Shown here in pieces: positions 1-13,000 of a stretch of 64,000 bases of DNA. The notes under the pieces are model-generated. The model saw nothing but the letters and a program-made list of their open reading frames with translations, was not told the origin of the DNA and searched no databases. Source of the DNA: Nautilus pompilius (Eukaryota > Mollusca > Cephalopoda > Nautilida > Nautilidae); assembly GCA_018389105.1 (NCBI GenBank), contig JACATO010001665.1, positions 99,301-163,300 on the forward strand, written 5' to 3'. The position numbers and the translations under genes were made by a program. The number at the start of each line of letters is the position of its first letter. Position 1 is the first letter of the stretch.

Positions 1-30
1 GCTGTTGGCGTAATACGAGCAGCTTACATG
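1..30 (+). CDS. possible 3' end of an exon of the + strand tail gene
   Basis: The first 30 bases read without a stop as AVGVIRAAYM and end at ATG followed by gtgtgt, a possible splice donor in phase 0. The next recognised exon at 2194 also starts in phase 0. Joined, they would give a hydrophobic stretch running into a tyrosine-rich cytoplasmic tail, a common pattern in small membrane proteins. The segment is very short and cut by the window edge, so this is a suggestion only. Confidence 0.25.
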
Positions 31-2193
31 GTGTGTCAACTCAACAATCTGTCTTTCAAGATTCATCCTACCATTTTCAGTTACAGCAACCCATCAGACT
101 AGAAATCGGGAAAACTTAACGTTGCTTGCACTAAAAAAAAAAAAATGGCTACTTTTGTCGTCGTATCTGAAAATTGTCTTATCACCTGTGTATGAATTCT
201 TTCAAAGGCATACCGTATAATCATTTCTTTAGCATCATGGAAATGAGGTCTCTAACAGGCACTGCAGCAGTCTAATTATAATTCGCTGCATGGACCATTA
301 ACTGAAGCTTGGGGTTCGTGATGCTTTCCAAACTGTTACTGAAGCAAGTAATTTTACATTAATGATTAGTTTGTTGTACTCTTTTTCCAAAAGGCCCAAG
401 GACCAAAGATAGTTCCAAGCTGTGGCCTCTGTCATTTTGCATCCACCTACTTAAGGTTGGTCAAATTTAGACACCTGTCATCTTTGTTGCACATCAGTAA
501 CTGCTTTGTGTGGAGAGTTGCCTCGCAGTTGTGACATTTTTTGACGATTGTTTGCCAGACAGTTCACATTTCCCCGGCAGAGAAGAGAAGACAAAATGCA
601 GTGACCAGATGGTAAAGCCAATGAACTAGCGAGTGCTGGAGCTAGCCATTGAGGATGCTTTTTTTGCAATTGGAATGATGACAGATCCTTTTATATCAGA
701 ATGGGAATTCCACTACTATCACCACCAGGTGTGAAGTACTACTTGTAGTAAAAGCCTTACCTAATAGGAAGGACAGAAATGGTATAAATATGGGTGTCAG
801 GGTACAGGTGCGCTCAGTGAGAAACACATTTGAAGAAGTGATGGTCATAAAACAATCAGATGCTGAAAAAACAAAAACTTGCAGGTTCATGCTTACTCAT
901 TTTTTGGTGCGTTAGTGGACTAGAGAGAGAAGATCTGACGATAAAAGCGCTTTCCTTAACTCTTCACCATCAGCTGGAACTAAAAGAATCTTATTCGGGA
1001 TGGTAGAACTCTCGAGTTTTGTGCAAATCTGTGATTGTAAGCTTTTTTTTCAGGATTTTTACCTGAAGAAAGTTGCCACTGCACTCAGTGTAACTGTTGT
1101 GTACTGCTGAATGTGAGCATGCACCATTAATATTGCGGACCAGATATCAGAAACTGACTGCACAAAAATGCCGCCGGTTGCACATTCATTTCGGTCAGTG
1201 GCCAAGAGAGGTGGAGATCACTTGGACACGTGGACAGGAAAGGCAAAGAAGGAATACTGCATCTGATTGAATGCTGAAGGCACTGTAGGCCAAACTAAGC
1301 ATTTTAAATCATCTAATTCTCCACTGTAATTAAGGTTATGTGCAGTGATAACATCCTAATGAATCATTTTTTGAACATTCTAAGTTATCAATATTTTTTT
1401 TACATAATGTTGGCCTTATGCCTGACCTACTTCAAAAGGGGTCTCTTATCATTGTTTTATACACTGGATCATCGAGAACTGCTAGTTTATAATACCTAAA
1501 GTTTAGTCAGGTTTTGGACGCCAGATTATACACTGCTTTTATCTATTTAAGGTATCTTTTTCATTGCTTACTGTTAGTGTATAGGGTTAATTTGGATCAG
1601 CTAAAAGACATACACTTGGATGCAGTAAATGTCATCTTCTGGTTATGCTCATGAATGATCTAAATCATCTTTATCTTTCTATCGTCATTGCTATTATTAA
1701 TAATAATTCATTTGCTTTAAGAAACAATTATACTGTTTTTAAATCATTGGCTAAACTTTCAAAACAATAGATTGGAACATCTACAAATAGTTTAGAAATT
1801 ATCAAAGGATATGCACCATAGAATTAGAAATCTGAATTTTTGATTTTAAGTCACTTATAAACATTTCTAAATCTCACTGTTATTAAGTTGGGGGGGAATG
1901 AGAAGCTCAGTATTTTATAATAATGGCTCAGTAAACCAACTAAATATTTAACTTCAGGCTGTTCCACCTGCTGTAGTGTGTAATCTTTCTACACCTCTCT
2001 CATCCAACTTCATTGAACCTAATTAATTTTGCCTGATATATTTGAAGTTTCCATATTTTAATTCATTTTGGTCAGGCAGTCAGTCGAAATGCAGCATTTG
2101 GAACCCTTGGAAATCCAAGGAATGAAACACTAAATGGAACTGCTTCGCTAAAATCTAAAAGAGATGAATAAAACTCTTGTCTTTTTGTTGTAG
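31..2193. other. AT-rich non-coding stretch, probable intron
   Basis: No coding run with splice borders was found on either strand; the short frames present have no family signature. It is probably intron of the + strand gene whose last two exons follow. I see no repeat with defined ends here. Confidence 0.4.
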
Positions 2194-2262
2194 AATTTTC
2201 CATCCTATGATGAGGTTAAAAGTCCTAAATACGAAGAAATTTTCCAGCAGCAGAAATGCATG
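2194..2262 (+). CDS. penultimate exon of unidentified gene, YDEV/YEEI motifs
   Basis: This 69-base exon has a strong acceptor (pyrimidine tract, then tag) and a donor ATG|gtaaat, both phase 0. It encodes 23 residues beginning NFPSYDEVKSPKYEEIF. Two tyrosine motifs stand out. YEEI is the known preferred ligand of Src-family SH2 domains, and YDEV is of the same acidic type. PSYDEV is common just inside the membrane in small transmembrane proteins. It splices in frame to the terminal exon at 3045. I do not recognise the family; a cytoplasmic signalling or sorting tail is an inference from the motifs. Confidence 0.6.
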
Positions 2263-3044
2263 GTAAATACCAGTCCTCTTCTACTTAGGAGTTCGATTTT
2301 AATATTTGGCATAATCAAAATGGTTTGCAATAGAGAAATTTGAGGGTTTTCCTCAACCATATTGATTTTTTGTCACCAGGTATGTGTCATTATATTTTAA
2401 TCAGTGGAAATGAAAAGTAGGGTTGGTAAGATGCACAAAATTGTTGTATTGTTATGCGTGCAGACTAAGAGTGTGGTATATGTTTTACTTTTATGACTTA
2501 TAAAAAATCCAATGTTTACCTCCCTTTATTTCTATGGCGGGGGCAAGTAATGTACACAGCATTGTGGAGAGTTGTGGCCCTTGAGTTTGTCATGGAATGT
2601 TCCGTTCAGAGCTGGGATCTGTTGGAACAAGTGGCGCTTCATGCACACTGCTTAAAGATGAGACGGGAGACTGAGCACTACTTTCCTAACTGTTTCCCTT
2701 CACTTTTAAAATCCCACAGTGTGAAATGAAGCATGGCTGCTGGACTGTGGAGTTAACACTAAACTGAAGTAATTCTCATTGTCAATGGAAATTCTTCAGC
2801 TTAGCAATTTTATTGGTATTTCTACCATTTAAAATTATGGATGAAAGAGAAAATTAACAGGTATTTAATTTGTGATGAGTGTTCAAGTTTAAGAAAAACA
2901 GTGGAATAGGATTGAACATTTTTATCAGGTGTGACTACTATTTTATAGTTATTAATTTAACGTATCTAGACTTGTTTTTTGTTGATTATATTTTTAACAT
3001 TGTTTTTTTTTTTTTTGTTTTCAATCAAATGTGGCTGACTGCAG

Positions 3045-3509
3045 AATAGTGTTGGAGATCAGCAGGTTTATTCGGCGTCATCTTGCTCTGAGGTTGATAA
3101 TTTCTCTTTGATTTCAAACACATCTAGCAAGTCACCTGACAGCCAGAAAAGGCTTAGCAAGAAATGTGCAAAAAGCAGATGCTCTGAGTTTTATGATAAC
3201 CCACAGGATGCAGATCTGATGTCGGCAGAGACTGGCTCTGTTAAAATTCAGTCTGAACAGAGAATGCCTCTTGAGGTTCAGTACAGTTGTGACTGTCATC
3301 AGAAAGCATCAAGTATTTCCAGCTACATTTTCTACCATTTTAATGACCCTGAAAACTTAGAGACGGCAGAAAGAATGAGAGAGACTCAAACTGGTGATGC
3401 AGATGGAGTTTTTCTTACTCAGCAGAATGATGCTTCATCACCTTTTTCGGATTATAAGCCGATTTCAAGCTGCTGTTTACGTCATGGATCTGAAGAAACT
3501 GTTCTGTAG
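3045..3509 (+). CDS. terminal coding exon of unidentified tail protein
   Basis: After a long T tract and ctgcag acceptor, an open frame of 154 codons runs to TAG at 3507-3509 in the same phase (0) as the exon ending at 2262. The product is hydrophilic, rich in Ser, Asp, Glu and Gln, with no hydrophobic segment, so it looks like a disordered cytoplasmic tail. Isolated tyrosines occur in contexts such as EFYDNPQ and DYKPI; the end is RHGSEETVL, whose last residues (ETVL) resemble a class I PDZ ligand (S/T-x-hydrophobic). No domain is recognised. With the upstream 23-codon exon it forms the C-terminus of a gene that begins left of the window. It runs towards the receptor gene on the other strand, so the two genes converge. 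Confidence 0.6.
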   Translation, partial: NSVGDQQVYSASSCSEVDNFSLISNTSSKSPDSQKRLSKKCAKSRCSEFYDNPQDADLMSAETGSVKIQSEQRMPLEVQYSCDCHQKASSISSYIFYHFNDPENLETAERMRETQTGDADGVFLTQQNDASSPFSDYKPISSCCLRHGSEETVL

Positions 3510-5399
3510 CCTGGAACCGCATTATCTGATCAGCAGATGTGGGGTGGACATTTCTGATCACTTGGACTCCACTGGTTTAAGTTAGGGAGATGGTCAGATG
3601 ACATTTAACTGCATTCCCCTTCTACAAAAGACACTGGAATATCCCAACCCCCCGTTCCTGTCACTAGCAAAGCAGGACAACAACAACAACAAAATGGATA
3701 GAGAAGACGTTAAAAGGGGGCTACCATGGTTTGTTTTTACTCGCTAGAATGTTTTAAAACATTGGTACAAGACGACTTCAGAATTATTGTGAATTAGAAC
3801 CCCCCCTAAAGGATTTAAATGTCAGTAAATCAGGACAAAAGCAGATCAGACAGGTGGTTGACAAGAAAAATGGCTTTTCTTTCTATTCTCATTTATCTTT
3901 CACCTGTGTTTTTTAAAAAAAAAATTTTTGATTTTTTTTTTTTTAATTGCTGCTCATTTTTTAATCCTTGAGGACATTTAAACTCTCAAAGTTGAGAACA
4001 TCGTGTACCAATGTCCATTTTAAACTGAGTTCCCCTGGCCAGTTAGGTAATTTTGCCTTTAGCATTATTAATTATGCTTGCCTCATTTAGCATCACCCCA
4101 GTGTGTCTGAGACACTGCCAACCTTTATTGCTGATTAGATTTCTTGAGCTGTTGCTTTAGCCCCCCTTGTAACGATCAGAATTTGTTACGTTTACATTTT
4201 CATTGTTGTACAATATTAGGAAAAGATCATTCTTAGTTTCTACCAGATATTTTGTGATTAGCCCTAAATTGCATAACCAAGGGGCACTGATGATGTACTG
4301 TATACACTGTTCAAAAAAAAAAACAAAAAACGTTTTTTTTTTTGCTCAAAATTCTATTTTTTTCTTGTAATAACAAAAACTTTCTATTTTTCATATTTCT
4401 TCTTGTTAATTTCAAGCTTGGCCATACTCAGCCGGTTCCCTCATGAATGCGTATTTATCTTAGTTTTGCGAATTTTAAAATCTCTATTCTATTTTCTGAT
4501 GCTTTGAAGTTCAGCTTTGTCGCACAGGTTAATTGTTTGTTTTTTTTTTTAAATGCTTCATTTTAAATGGCAGACAGTTTTGTGTATACTATCAAAAAAC
4601 TAAAGTAAATGCAGAGAAGTGGGATCGACAAAACAGAAAGACGAGACAAGACTTGTAAGGTTATCAACGCATTGCAAGCTAATATGCTACAGCAGGTGGT
4701 CTGGAATCAATCTTTACGTAACTTCTTTTTCGTTTTCTTAAACAGCATGCTGTGTTTACAGACTACACTGAGACTTTACATTATAATCGTTCCCTAGATT
4801 ATTAGCAGAGATCAAAACTTACAATACAATACACACTCGACCTTTTGCCGTATGTTAATCATAGTAGTTGCTGCAGTATTCAGCATCCATACATATTTAA
4901 TTCGGTTTACTTCCTTTCCTGAAAATGGATTGCGCGCTTTGTCTGCGGGTTTGGTTGAGTTGAACATTTTTCTACAATTCTTCAGTTTTAATGATGCTAA
5001 AGCTGTGTGGTTGCAGTACCTGTAAAATTCTGCTGCAAAAGTGATCATCTGAGTTATGGAAGCATCAAGAGAAAAAAAAAACAACATTTTTCATATTTTA
5101 TTTTAGCGTTAAGAGAAACAGAATAAATACTTGGCATTTAGGGTATTTTCATTGAAAATGATGAATGGACCCTCAACACATTTGACTCCTTTAGTTATAA
5201 AATAGAATAATTTGTCTCTTTAACAGTGAAGACATCAGTCCATTTATTCACAAATAAGTTAAGTTTATATACAGTGGCCTCTCATGATAATTTTGAAAAC
5301 TATTATACTGTCAGTTTGTTACAGAGAAAAATCCATTATGGAATCCTTTTGCATAACAAGAGGTGGTTTGACCTAGAACAAAGAAAATCTACCCTATTT
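3510..5399. other. AT-rich 3' flank of the + strand gene
   Basis: Contains long T and A runs and no supported coding frame. An AATAAA at about 5122 could serve the + strand gene, but it is 1.6 kb past the stop, so the real 3' end is uncertain. Confidence 0.35.
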
Positions 5400-6100
5400 G
5401 GCATTGAACTTAATCCATGAAAGCACCCCATTTGTTTCCATTTTATTGGTGGGATGTGGACAAGGTTTCTCTCAGTTGATGATCCAGTTGTTTGATCAGA
5501 TCCATGTTAAGAGTCTTTGGGTATTAAGAAAAATTCTTGAATGCCTTGATTCCTCATCCAGACTGTTGCTTGTAGCACCAATCTGCTGAAGAATATGAGT
5601 ATTACAATCTTAGTATGATGTCCTTTGACAAATGCCAATTTTACACCATATGATGAAAGTCCCACCTCCATACTTAACTCTAGCCTGTAGATGGGGTTCA
5701 GGTTTCTCCATATGACCCCCAGATGTGAATTACTGAAACCTGGAATTGTCTTGGAAGAATACCAATGCCCAAGGGGTTTTGCCAGACATTCTCTGACCAG
5801 ACCTTTCAAAGCATTTTATTCTTATCAGTCAGATGGTGTTTTTTATCTGCTACATAAACTTTGTAACCATCTTATGTGGAACTGGTTTTGGACCATTCTT
5901 TGGTCCATTTCTAATACATGAGCAATGTCACCAAGAGAATCTTGACAGTAAATGTAGACATAGTGAGAAATGACATATTTTCCTTTACTGCTGAAATCTT
6001 CCAGATCACCAAGCAACAGCTGTGGCATTTGCATCTGTAAACTTCACTAATATTGGCCAGACCTTTAGCAATCAATCAATGACTTTGACCAAACAACAGG
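5400..6100 (-). mobile_element. decayed Tc1/mariner-type transposase
   Basis: Read on the minus strand, the segment gives broken pieces in the order expected for Tc1-like transposases. Near 5930 is a helix-turn-helix-like piece (SLGDIAHVLEMDQRMVQ). Near 5750 FFQDNSRFQ resembles the FSDESRF region with the first catalytic Asp. Near 5700 VIWRNLNPIY corresponds to the usual VWRKPNE. Near 5640 YGVKLAFVKG corresponds to the G-x-L-x-F-V-x-G stretch. Stops and frame changes lie between the pieces, so it cannot be active. No terminal repeats were found. It lies in the 3' flank shared by the two converging genes. Confidence 0.5.
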
Positions 6101-6402
6101 GAAACTAAAACATTGCAGAAGTCACCTGTTTTTGGCATGTTGACAGTGTACACTGATTATCTGCCTACCTAAATGTCTAACAGATTCTTATTTAACCTCA
6201 GTGGCACTATTTAAAAAATGTCTGTTATCATATAATGCCACGTCAGGAAAAGATTCTATACTGATACATGGTTGTTAATTAGTTCCATTTGTTCTCGTGA
6301 CATTTTGGAGTAAGTTGATATTATGTATGTGAATTGGGAGCAGCACAATAAAAGGTCTCTCTCTCAGGCCTCTAAAACATCACTTCATCTATGCTTATGC
6401 GC

Positions 6403-6408
6403 TTTATT
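6403..6408 (-). terminator. candidate poly(A) signal of the receptor gene
   Basis: AATAAA on the minus strand (tttatt on +) lies about 0.4 kb past the receptor stop codon at 6802. It is the nearest good match in the 3' flank; an equally good one lies near 5817 inside the transposase relic. Confidence 0.35.
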
Positions 6409-6801
6409 GCATGATCCAATAGACTGCTGTGTGAAAGCTGGGCGCAACACTTCGCCAATGGGCAGGATCTCTCTCATGTGAACAAGGATGCAGTTCATCC
6501 ATTAACACAATGGTAAAAACTCATGTCTGAGATCACTACATACTGAGTTATTGCCTGCACTTTCCTGTTTGGAATTCTCATAGAATTTTTTCACCTAATT
6601 TGCTGCATTGTTACTGTGAAATTTTCTGCTTTCAACATCACTTCTTTGGATGGGTTGGATAAACGGGCAAGCAAAGCTGCGATGTCCCATAACCAGTTCC
6701 CCTCAAGATCTTCCAGAATGCCTGCTCTCAAGAAGAATCTAATGCGATGAGATGTGGTGATCCTTTAGAATACCTGGTCTTTGACAAATTTTACATTTAG
6801 A

Positions 6802-7014
6802 TTATAATGAATTCTGACATTGGACATAACTGGTGATGCTTTCAGGATAAGACTGACAAGTAATGGAGTACTGATCAAACGTAATGGAATCAGTATCCTC
6901 ATCCTCACTTTCTCCATCCCCATTATGGTTATCTGTTTTCTCCTGAGGTGTTTTTATAATTACATTACTGAGGTTGAATTCTTCAGTGGAGCAGTGGGTA
7001 GAAATCATTCCAGC
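6802..7014 (-). CDS. receptor exon 18: cytoplasmic tail and stop
   Basis: The acceptor cttgcag is in phase 0, and 70 codons run to TAA at 6802-6804. The tail has an acidic stretch (DGESEDEDTDS) and then three tyrosines, Y913, Y920 and Y927, exactly seven apart and each followed six residues later by Ser. None is in a YxxQ context. It is much shorter than the gp130 tail. Confidence 0.8.
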   Translation of the reverse strand, partial: AGMISTHCSTEEFNLSNVIIKTPQEKTDNHNGDGESEDEDTDSITFDQYSITCQSYPESITSYVQCQNSL

Positions 7015-10000
7015 CTGCAAGACAAAAAAAATAAACAACAAAGTTCTGACCATTTTTAATGGAGCTGGGAGGTTTCCATGCTGATAAATTTTTTTTAAAA
7101 AAGAAAAGTTCCCATAATGCTTTGCTATGAAAGTTGACAAAAGATACCCCAGCCAAAGAATTTTGGATTCAGATCCTAAACTAAATCTCGTGTTACCCTA
7201 TGACTATCAATCTCCGCTTTTGTGACTGGCAAAACTTTGGTAACCATCTGTGTCTTACTAACTTTTAGTGGCAGTGATGATGATGCCCAACAATGAGATA
7301 AGTTGTTATCACCTGTGATAAATGAATGGGTGTGGTGTGGCTGCTGTAAACAGGTGTGCAGCAATGAGAGAAGTAAACAGACTGGGGCTACTTTTTGATT
7401 ATCGCGAAATAAACTCGCCATTTCTGTTAGACGATGCAGTCACTAGATTTTCATCAAGCACCCTCTTGTGCCTTCCTAAAATTAACAGATAATGGAAGAA
7501 GTCAATCAGCTGTAACTACCAAGCATTAAAGTAACAATGTTAATTTTTTTTTTACTTGAAAATTCACTGGTTTAAAATGTAATGGTGAAGACCAATTGAT
7601 ACTCACTGTGCTCAGTGGAGGTATTATAATATCGGTCTGCTCGAAAAGGATCCTGAAACAGAGAGAAAACTTAATTGCCACTGCTCTTGTGAATCAATAG
7701 CTTGGTGGGGGGGTTTCCCTTTGGCTGCTGGTCAGCACTGAATCTGGTTTGAAATGGAAAACAATGGAAGATGCGCGGTGTTGCAATTGCATCATCAGAG
7801 CTTGATTTAGCCTCAGTTTGATTAGGTTTTGGTGCCCCCTTGACCTTTGTTTACATTACTTTTTTTGTGGTGGTGGAAGGGTTTCCGTTCAGATTTGCAT
7901 TTACGCTAATTTTCAGCCAACCAAACCTAATTTAATAGATAGCATTGGAGCCATGGCGGTGGCCATGACATGCTCAGTTCACTCCAAGAGCTTGGCAGTG
8001 ACCTTGGACCAGGGTTATTGGTGCAACAGATTTTCTGTCATTAAGGGGCAGGAAAAGCATCTGTGGAATTGAGAAATAAGTCGTATTATTATTATACATG
8101 ATAGATATAACGCTCTAATGAACTGACTTGTGTGAAATGTGGGATACTTTATTGTAAATTTCACTTTTGACAACCAGTGTAGGTGATCAGAATCCCTTTT
8201 GGGTGCTTGTTCTTAATGGGAAAAAAAAAGAAAGAAAAGGGGGGGGCTTGTCGTCATCGGCAATGCTGGGCGGTTTTAGAAGAATGTGTCTGTCTTCAGT
8301 GTACACACATCATTTCTGTGGAAATACACCGCTCACTTCTTCCAACAAAAAAGAAGAATGCAGAATGCCTACCTTTTACAGCAGCATGCAATGTTGACAA
8401 GACATATTAAAAAACCAAGAATTCCTCCAAATATTATGGCGTATGTAATAACCATTTTATTGCTTATGACGGTCTCTGAAATAAAGAAAGAGAATATTAA
8501 TCAGTTTTTTTATGCAGAGATTATGTCACTTGCCCCAAAACAACTGTCTGCCTTGCTCCCACTCTCTAATTAGCAATTACGATTATCTAAACAACGCGCA
8601 AGAACCCAGTCGCTGTTGTTTCTACATCAGATGGAGTTTCCAAAACAGAGTTTAATTTGTATATCCAATTTCCCTTGGCTGCACTACTAACCAGCTGCAG
8701 CAACTTCCTTGTTTCAAGGACTTTGAAGTGGACTGGCTGGCTGGCATGTTTAAAGTCTTTTCGTGGCCACTTAACTGGGCCTCTCGGTCTGGGGGGACCT
8801 GACCAATAGTCAAGAGGCCGCCCAGCCTATCTGGGGAAAAGGTGGATGAACGCCAGTCCAGTAAAAGCTCTCTGTTTGAATCCATAGTGCATAACAACGC
8901 CAAGGTTGTAGGCTTGGCGTATCCAGCAGGCCCCTGCGCGTCACAAAAGACCCAAGCTAAACTTTCTGTCTCTGTAAAATTCTACAGGCTGCTCACCAGT
9001 AATTAAACATGATGCTAGTTTCTTTTTTTAATTCTGATAACATTGCAGGGCCACCAAGTTGTCCCTGCCCCCATCGACACCCTTTAGAAAAATACCCTGG
9101 CTCTGCACATGCATTACATAGTCAGAAAAAGATTAAGTCACTTCCGGTTCCTTTGGTTCATTAATAAAAGAAAACCAGACCAGATTCTATTGGTAATTTT
9201 CGTGGAAGGGCACCTGCACGTGTCCTGATATAACAATGAAAAAGAAAAAAACCTAACCAGATGAGGTGGTGAACACCTGCAGAATTCTTTGATAGAAGAT
9301 GAAGAGCCGACAAGATGCAACAGGTATATTTATTTACTTTTTTCTTTTTTGCATTTTAATGAATCTTTAACATGGTTCATTTCTGGCTGTAACATCATCC
9401 TCAACCGGATAACAAGGCCCCGCCAGGAATTTGCATATTTAAAAAAAAAAAAAAATTTATGGCAAATTTATTTCCAGTAGTCAGAGTTGATAGTATAAAG
9501 AATGGGTGACATTGTAGTGCTGCAAAGCTTTCCACAGTAAGAAAAATACATCATCTGTCTGGGACCGGTTCTTGTATCAGCTGTGATGGTGGCTTCGTAT
9601 CGATGACTACACTAAAACAAGACTTAGAGGGATATCAAGTTATAACCCGTAGAACTTTTGGAAGTGTTCTCACACTTACAAACCCCCCCCAAATCACTTG
9701 TTTAAAGGGGGAGGGAAAATAGAGTCGGTTTTCGCAGAGTGGCTGCAGGTCAAGGGTTAGTTATTAAAACTGGAAAGGATCCCTGCATTTAAAAAACAAA
9801 CAATTACAAGACACCCCTCTCTCTCTCTCTCTCTCTATACTGGGTAATTATTTTCATGACTTAATTAATAACTACCAAATGTATCTGGAGGAGGGGCAGC
9901 ATTTTCTACAGGCATAAGAACCAACCACAAAAAATTCCCACTCAAAAAACAACAACAAGAAACTCAGGATTTATTCCAACTTTCGCTTTTGACTTCCTCG

Positions 10001-13000
10001 GAGCTTCACACTGTACCGGGCTTATTCTTAGCGGCTACAGGGAAGTGGAGACAAAGGACCCGCTGCCCTCACACCAGACTGGAGAAACAATTATGATCCT
10101 TCGATCGATTGATTAATGCTGTCAGTTACTTATTCCACTGCTGAAAAAACATTTTCTGATGTCTCTAGCCCCTGCTGGGATCCTTAAAAAGTCATTTCAT
10201 GAGATACACTCGTGGTTTTTAGCGCAGCTCTCAGAGAGATACCAGAACCATGTATAATACGTAAGAGGGGCAAAGTCTCCAAACATCTTTTACTAACCCT
10301 GTCATGGTGTTGCCATGTGTTTGCACATCACCAAGATCCCCCAGCATTTCCATTTCAGCTCTTTCAAATAAAATTTGAACTAAATAATAAGAAAGGAACC
10401 CCCCCCCCTGGTTTTTAAAGGTTTTCACTGGGAGAAGCTACCCTAATTACTAGCACGCACTTTATATTGCTGGTAAACACTGTGTCGCTATCACACACCT
10501 TATGTTGCTAGCATTCGTGCTTCATGTCATCATCGCACTCCTTGTTACTAGCTTTTCTGATCTCTCATAGCTTATGGAAGCCAGTCCTTATACCTTTAAA
10601 TTCCCATGTTGTTTCAGTCACATGCAAAACGTGACTGTCTCATGTTAACTGAAAATGTTTCTAATGCTTCTCACCAAGGCACGGACCCGGGTTTTTACTT
10701 CCCGTTAATGTCAAGTTTCACTCAGGTCTTCCAGTATTCCTTAAGGTCTGGTACTTTAGGGCTGGGAAGTCTGGCACCAGACACACGAGGAATCGCCAAC
10801 GTAAACGTCGCAAACTGAGATACGATAAAGGGACATCAGGTTCCCAAGTTAATGAAAAACTAGTCTGAATTACGTCAGCTCTCCTGAAATTGGATCTCAT
10901 CTGAGTTTTAAGTTGTTCTTTTGTTAGTCAGATAAATTGCTTGGCACACCTCACTGAATTAGTTTACCTCGTACTCATGGTGATGTTTTTAATCTGTAAG
11001 GTAATTACCTCAATCCCTTAACCTCCTGTGTCATTCCCTGTCAAAACTCTCTTCATCTTCACCATTTGCTAGAACATTATTCGCTATGAGGACAAAACCT
11101 ACTCTCATTGGATCAGTATGGTAGTGAGAACTGTTTACACTGAAGAATGTCAGTGCATTTAGTTTAAAATTACCTTTAAATATTTAATTTTTAAGCAACT
11201 ATGTACAGCAGTGTCTGTAAATTAATTCTCTGTTTTACGAACTGGCTGACGAAAGCGATTGGAGAATTTTTCTAACATAGATCACAGGTGAAGGTATTAC
11301 ACTTATTAAGGTTATCAAAAGGTGGCAAACCCAGTGGCATGCAAATGGAGATACTCATTGAAGATCCATAGATCCCGAAATAATCCTTAATCCCATCAGT
11401 AGTAACTGCCCGGATCGAAATTTGGACATCCTTTGGTCCGTCTGTACAGGAGATGTTCTTAAGGTATGAGTGTACACTGCCGTTGATGCGGATTCCTTTG
11501 TTCCGATTCAAAACGAGATTGTAGTAACTGATGGGACCATTTGGCTCTTCAGGACTTTCCCACTTTATTAAAAGCTCATTTCTCGCTTTGGCTATCACCA
11601 CAATATTCCTCACAACAGATGGCGCTGTGGAGAACAAAAGCAAAAAGGAAAAATGGAAAAATTTAAATGTAGATTCTTTTCCTGTAGCAGGGAGAAATTT
11701 AGATGGACTGTGGAAGAAAATGGCGCTGTACTGTAAAAGCATTAGTTTAACGAAGATGACTCAAGTCATTAAATTGTGAGACACATCTATCCTCCACTGC
11801 AGAGGGTAGTTCAACGTGCTTCTCAAGAAGAGCCTGGTGCAAGAGAAGGGGTTGTGAAATGGCAAAGAATTTTGTCACCTAAGCAAATGTGTGTCAGGGA
11901 CTAACGAGACCCCAGTGTGTAAAAGATAACAGGTACGTGCACTCTGGATGTCAGGGAGGGAAGCAGGCTGTTACATTAAAAAAGGAGAAGTTAAAAACAA
12001 AAGAAAATGAGCCTTTGTTAATATTTACGTCAGTTTTAGTTTGTGGATTTAATCTTCTTGTAAAAGCAAATACAGCCCCTGTCTGCAGTGAGATGGTTAC
12101 ATAGCAATATTAGTTCTTCAGGTTACAGATGCTTCTCTCTCTTTTCTTTCAAAGGGAACTTTCAGTGTGCTGAAATTTACTGATTACTTAAAAGCTATTT
12201 CATGACTTAAGATAAGGTTTATGATATACCAGAGTTTGGTAAAACTTCAGTAGTTCAGTGATCGGCACACACACACACATGGGTGATGCTATAGCTTTCC
12301 TGTCAAGAAGGCAACAAACAACCGCCTGTGTAGTAGGTGTGCCACATGATGTTCTGGTTCCACTGCTGTTTCTAATCTCACTACAAAAGATCTCAAAAAC
12401 ACAAGATGACAACCTCCAATAATGTAACCATGCAAATAATCCTTTTTTATAGAATTTGATAATTTTATGATTACTATGAATAATAAATAAAAAGTAGTAT
12501 AGATCTCATATTAGTGGTATCAGGTCTTCTAAGGTTCTTAGTGTAGATTAAAGCCTTACTTCCTGCACCGGCAGCAGGACTTCTATCCCATAACTGTCGT
12601 CACTGCCTCAAGCATCAAAACCGACCTGGTTCGGCAAGTAAGGACACCAGGTAGTTGATCGCCACTTCCCAAGAACGATTTGGGGCAGGAGAAACTTTGG
12701 AGAGACAAGGCACCTGAGGGGTGGGTCACCAAAACTATCTTCTATTTGAGAGTGAAAAAGGGGAGGTTGTGTGGGTGGGGATGAATCACATAAATTCCTT
12801 TGACAAAAAAAAAAACATGGTTTACCGCTGATCTCTGTCTTTATTTGCACAGGTGGCGATTTAGGTGAGCAGCCTGCAGAGTTGCAGGCTTCAGCGTTCA
12901 GTGTGTAGTTGGTGAAGGCCAGCAGCTTTCTTATCACCTGCTCTGTTACGTTCCCAACCTGACGATGTTCGCTCCGTTCTGGCGGAGAAGAAATCTTTAA

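Noticed and set aside
8652-8903. 83-codon minus-strand frame in the intron between the D8 and membrane exons
   Set aside because: Has no hydrophobic or FNIII character and no borders fitting the receptor phases; the direct D8-to-membrane join already works.
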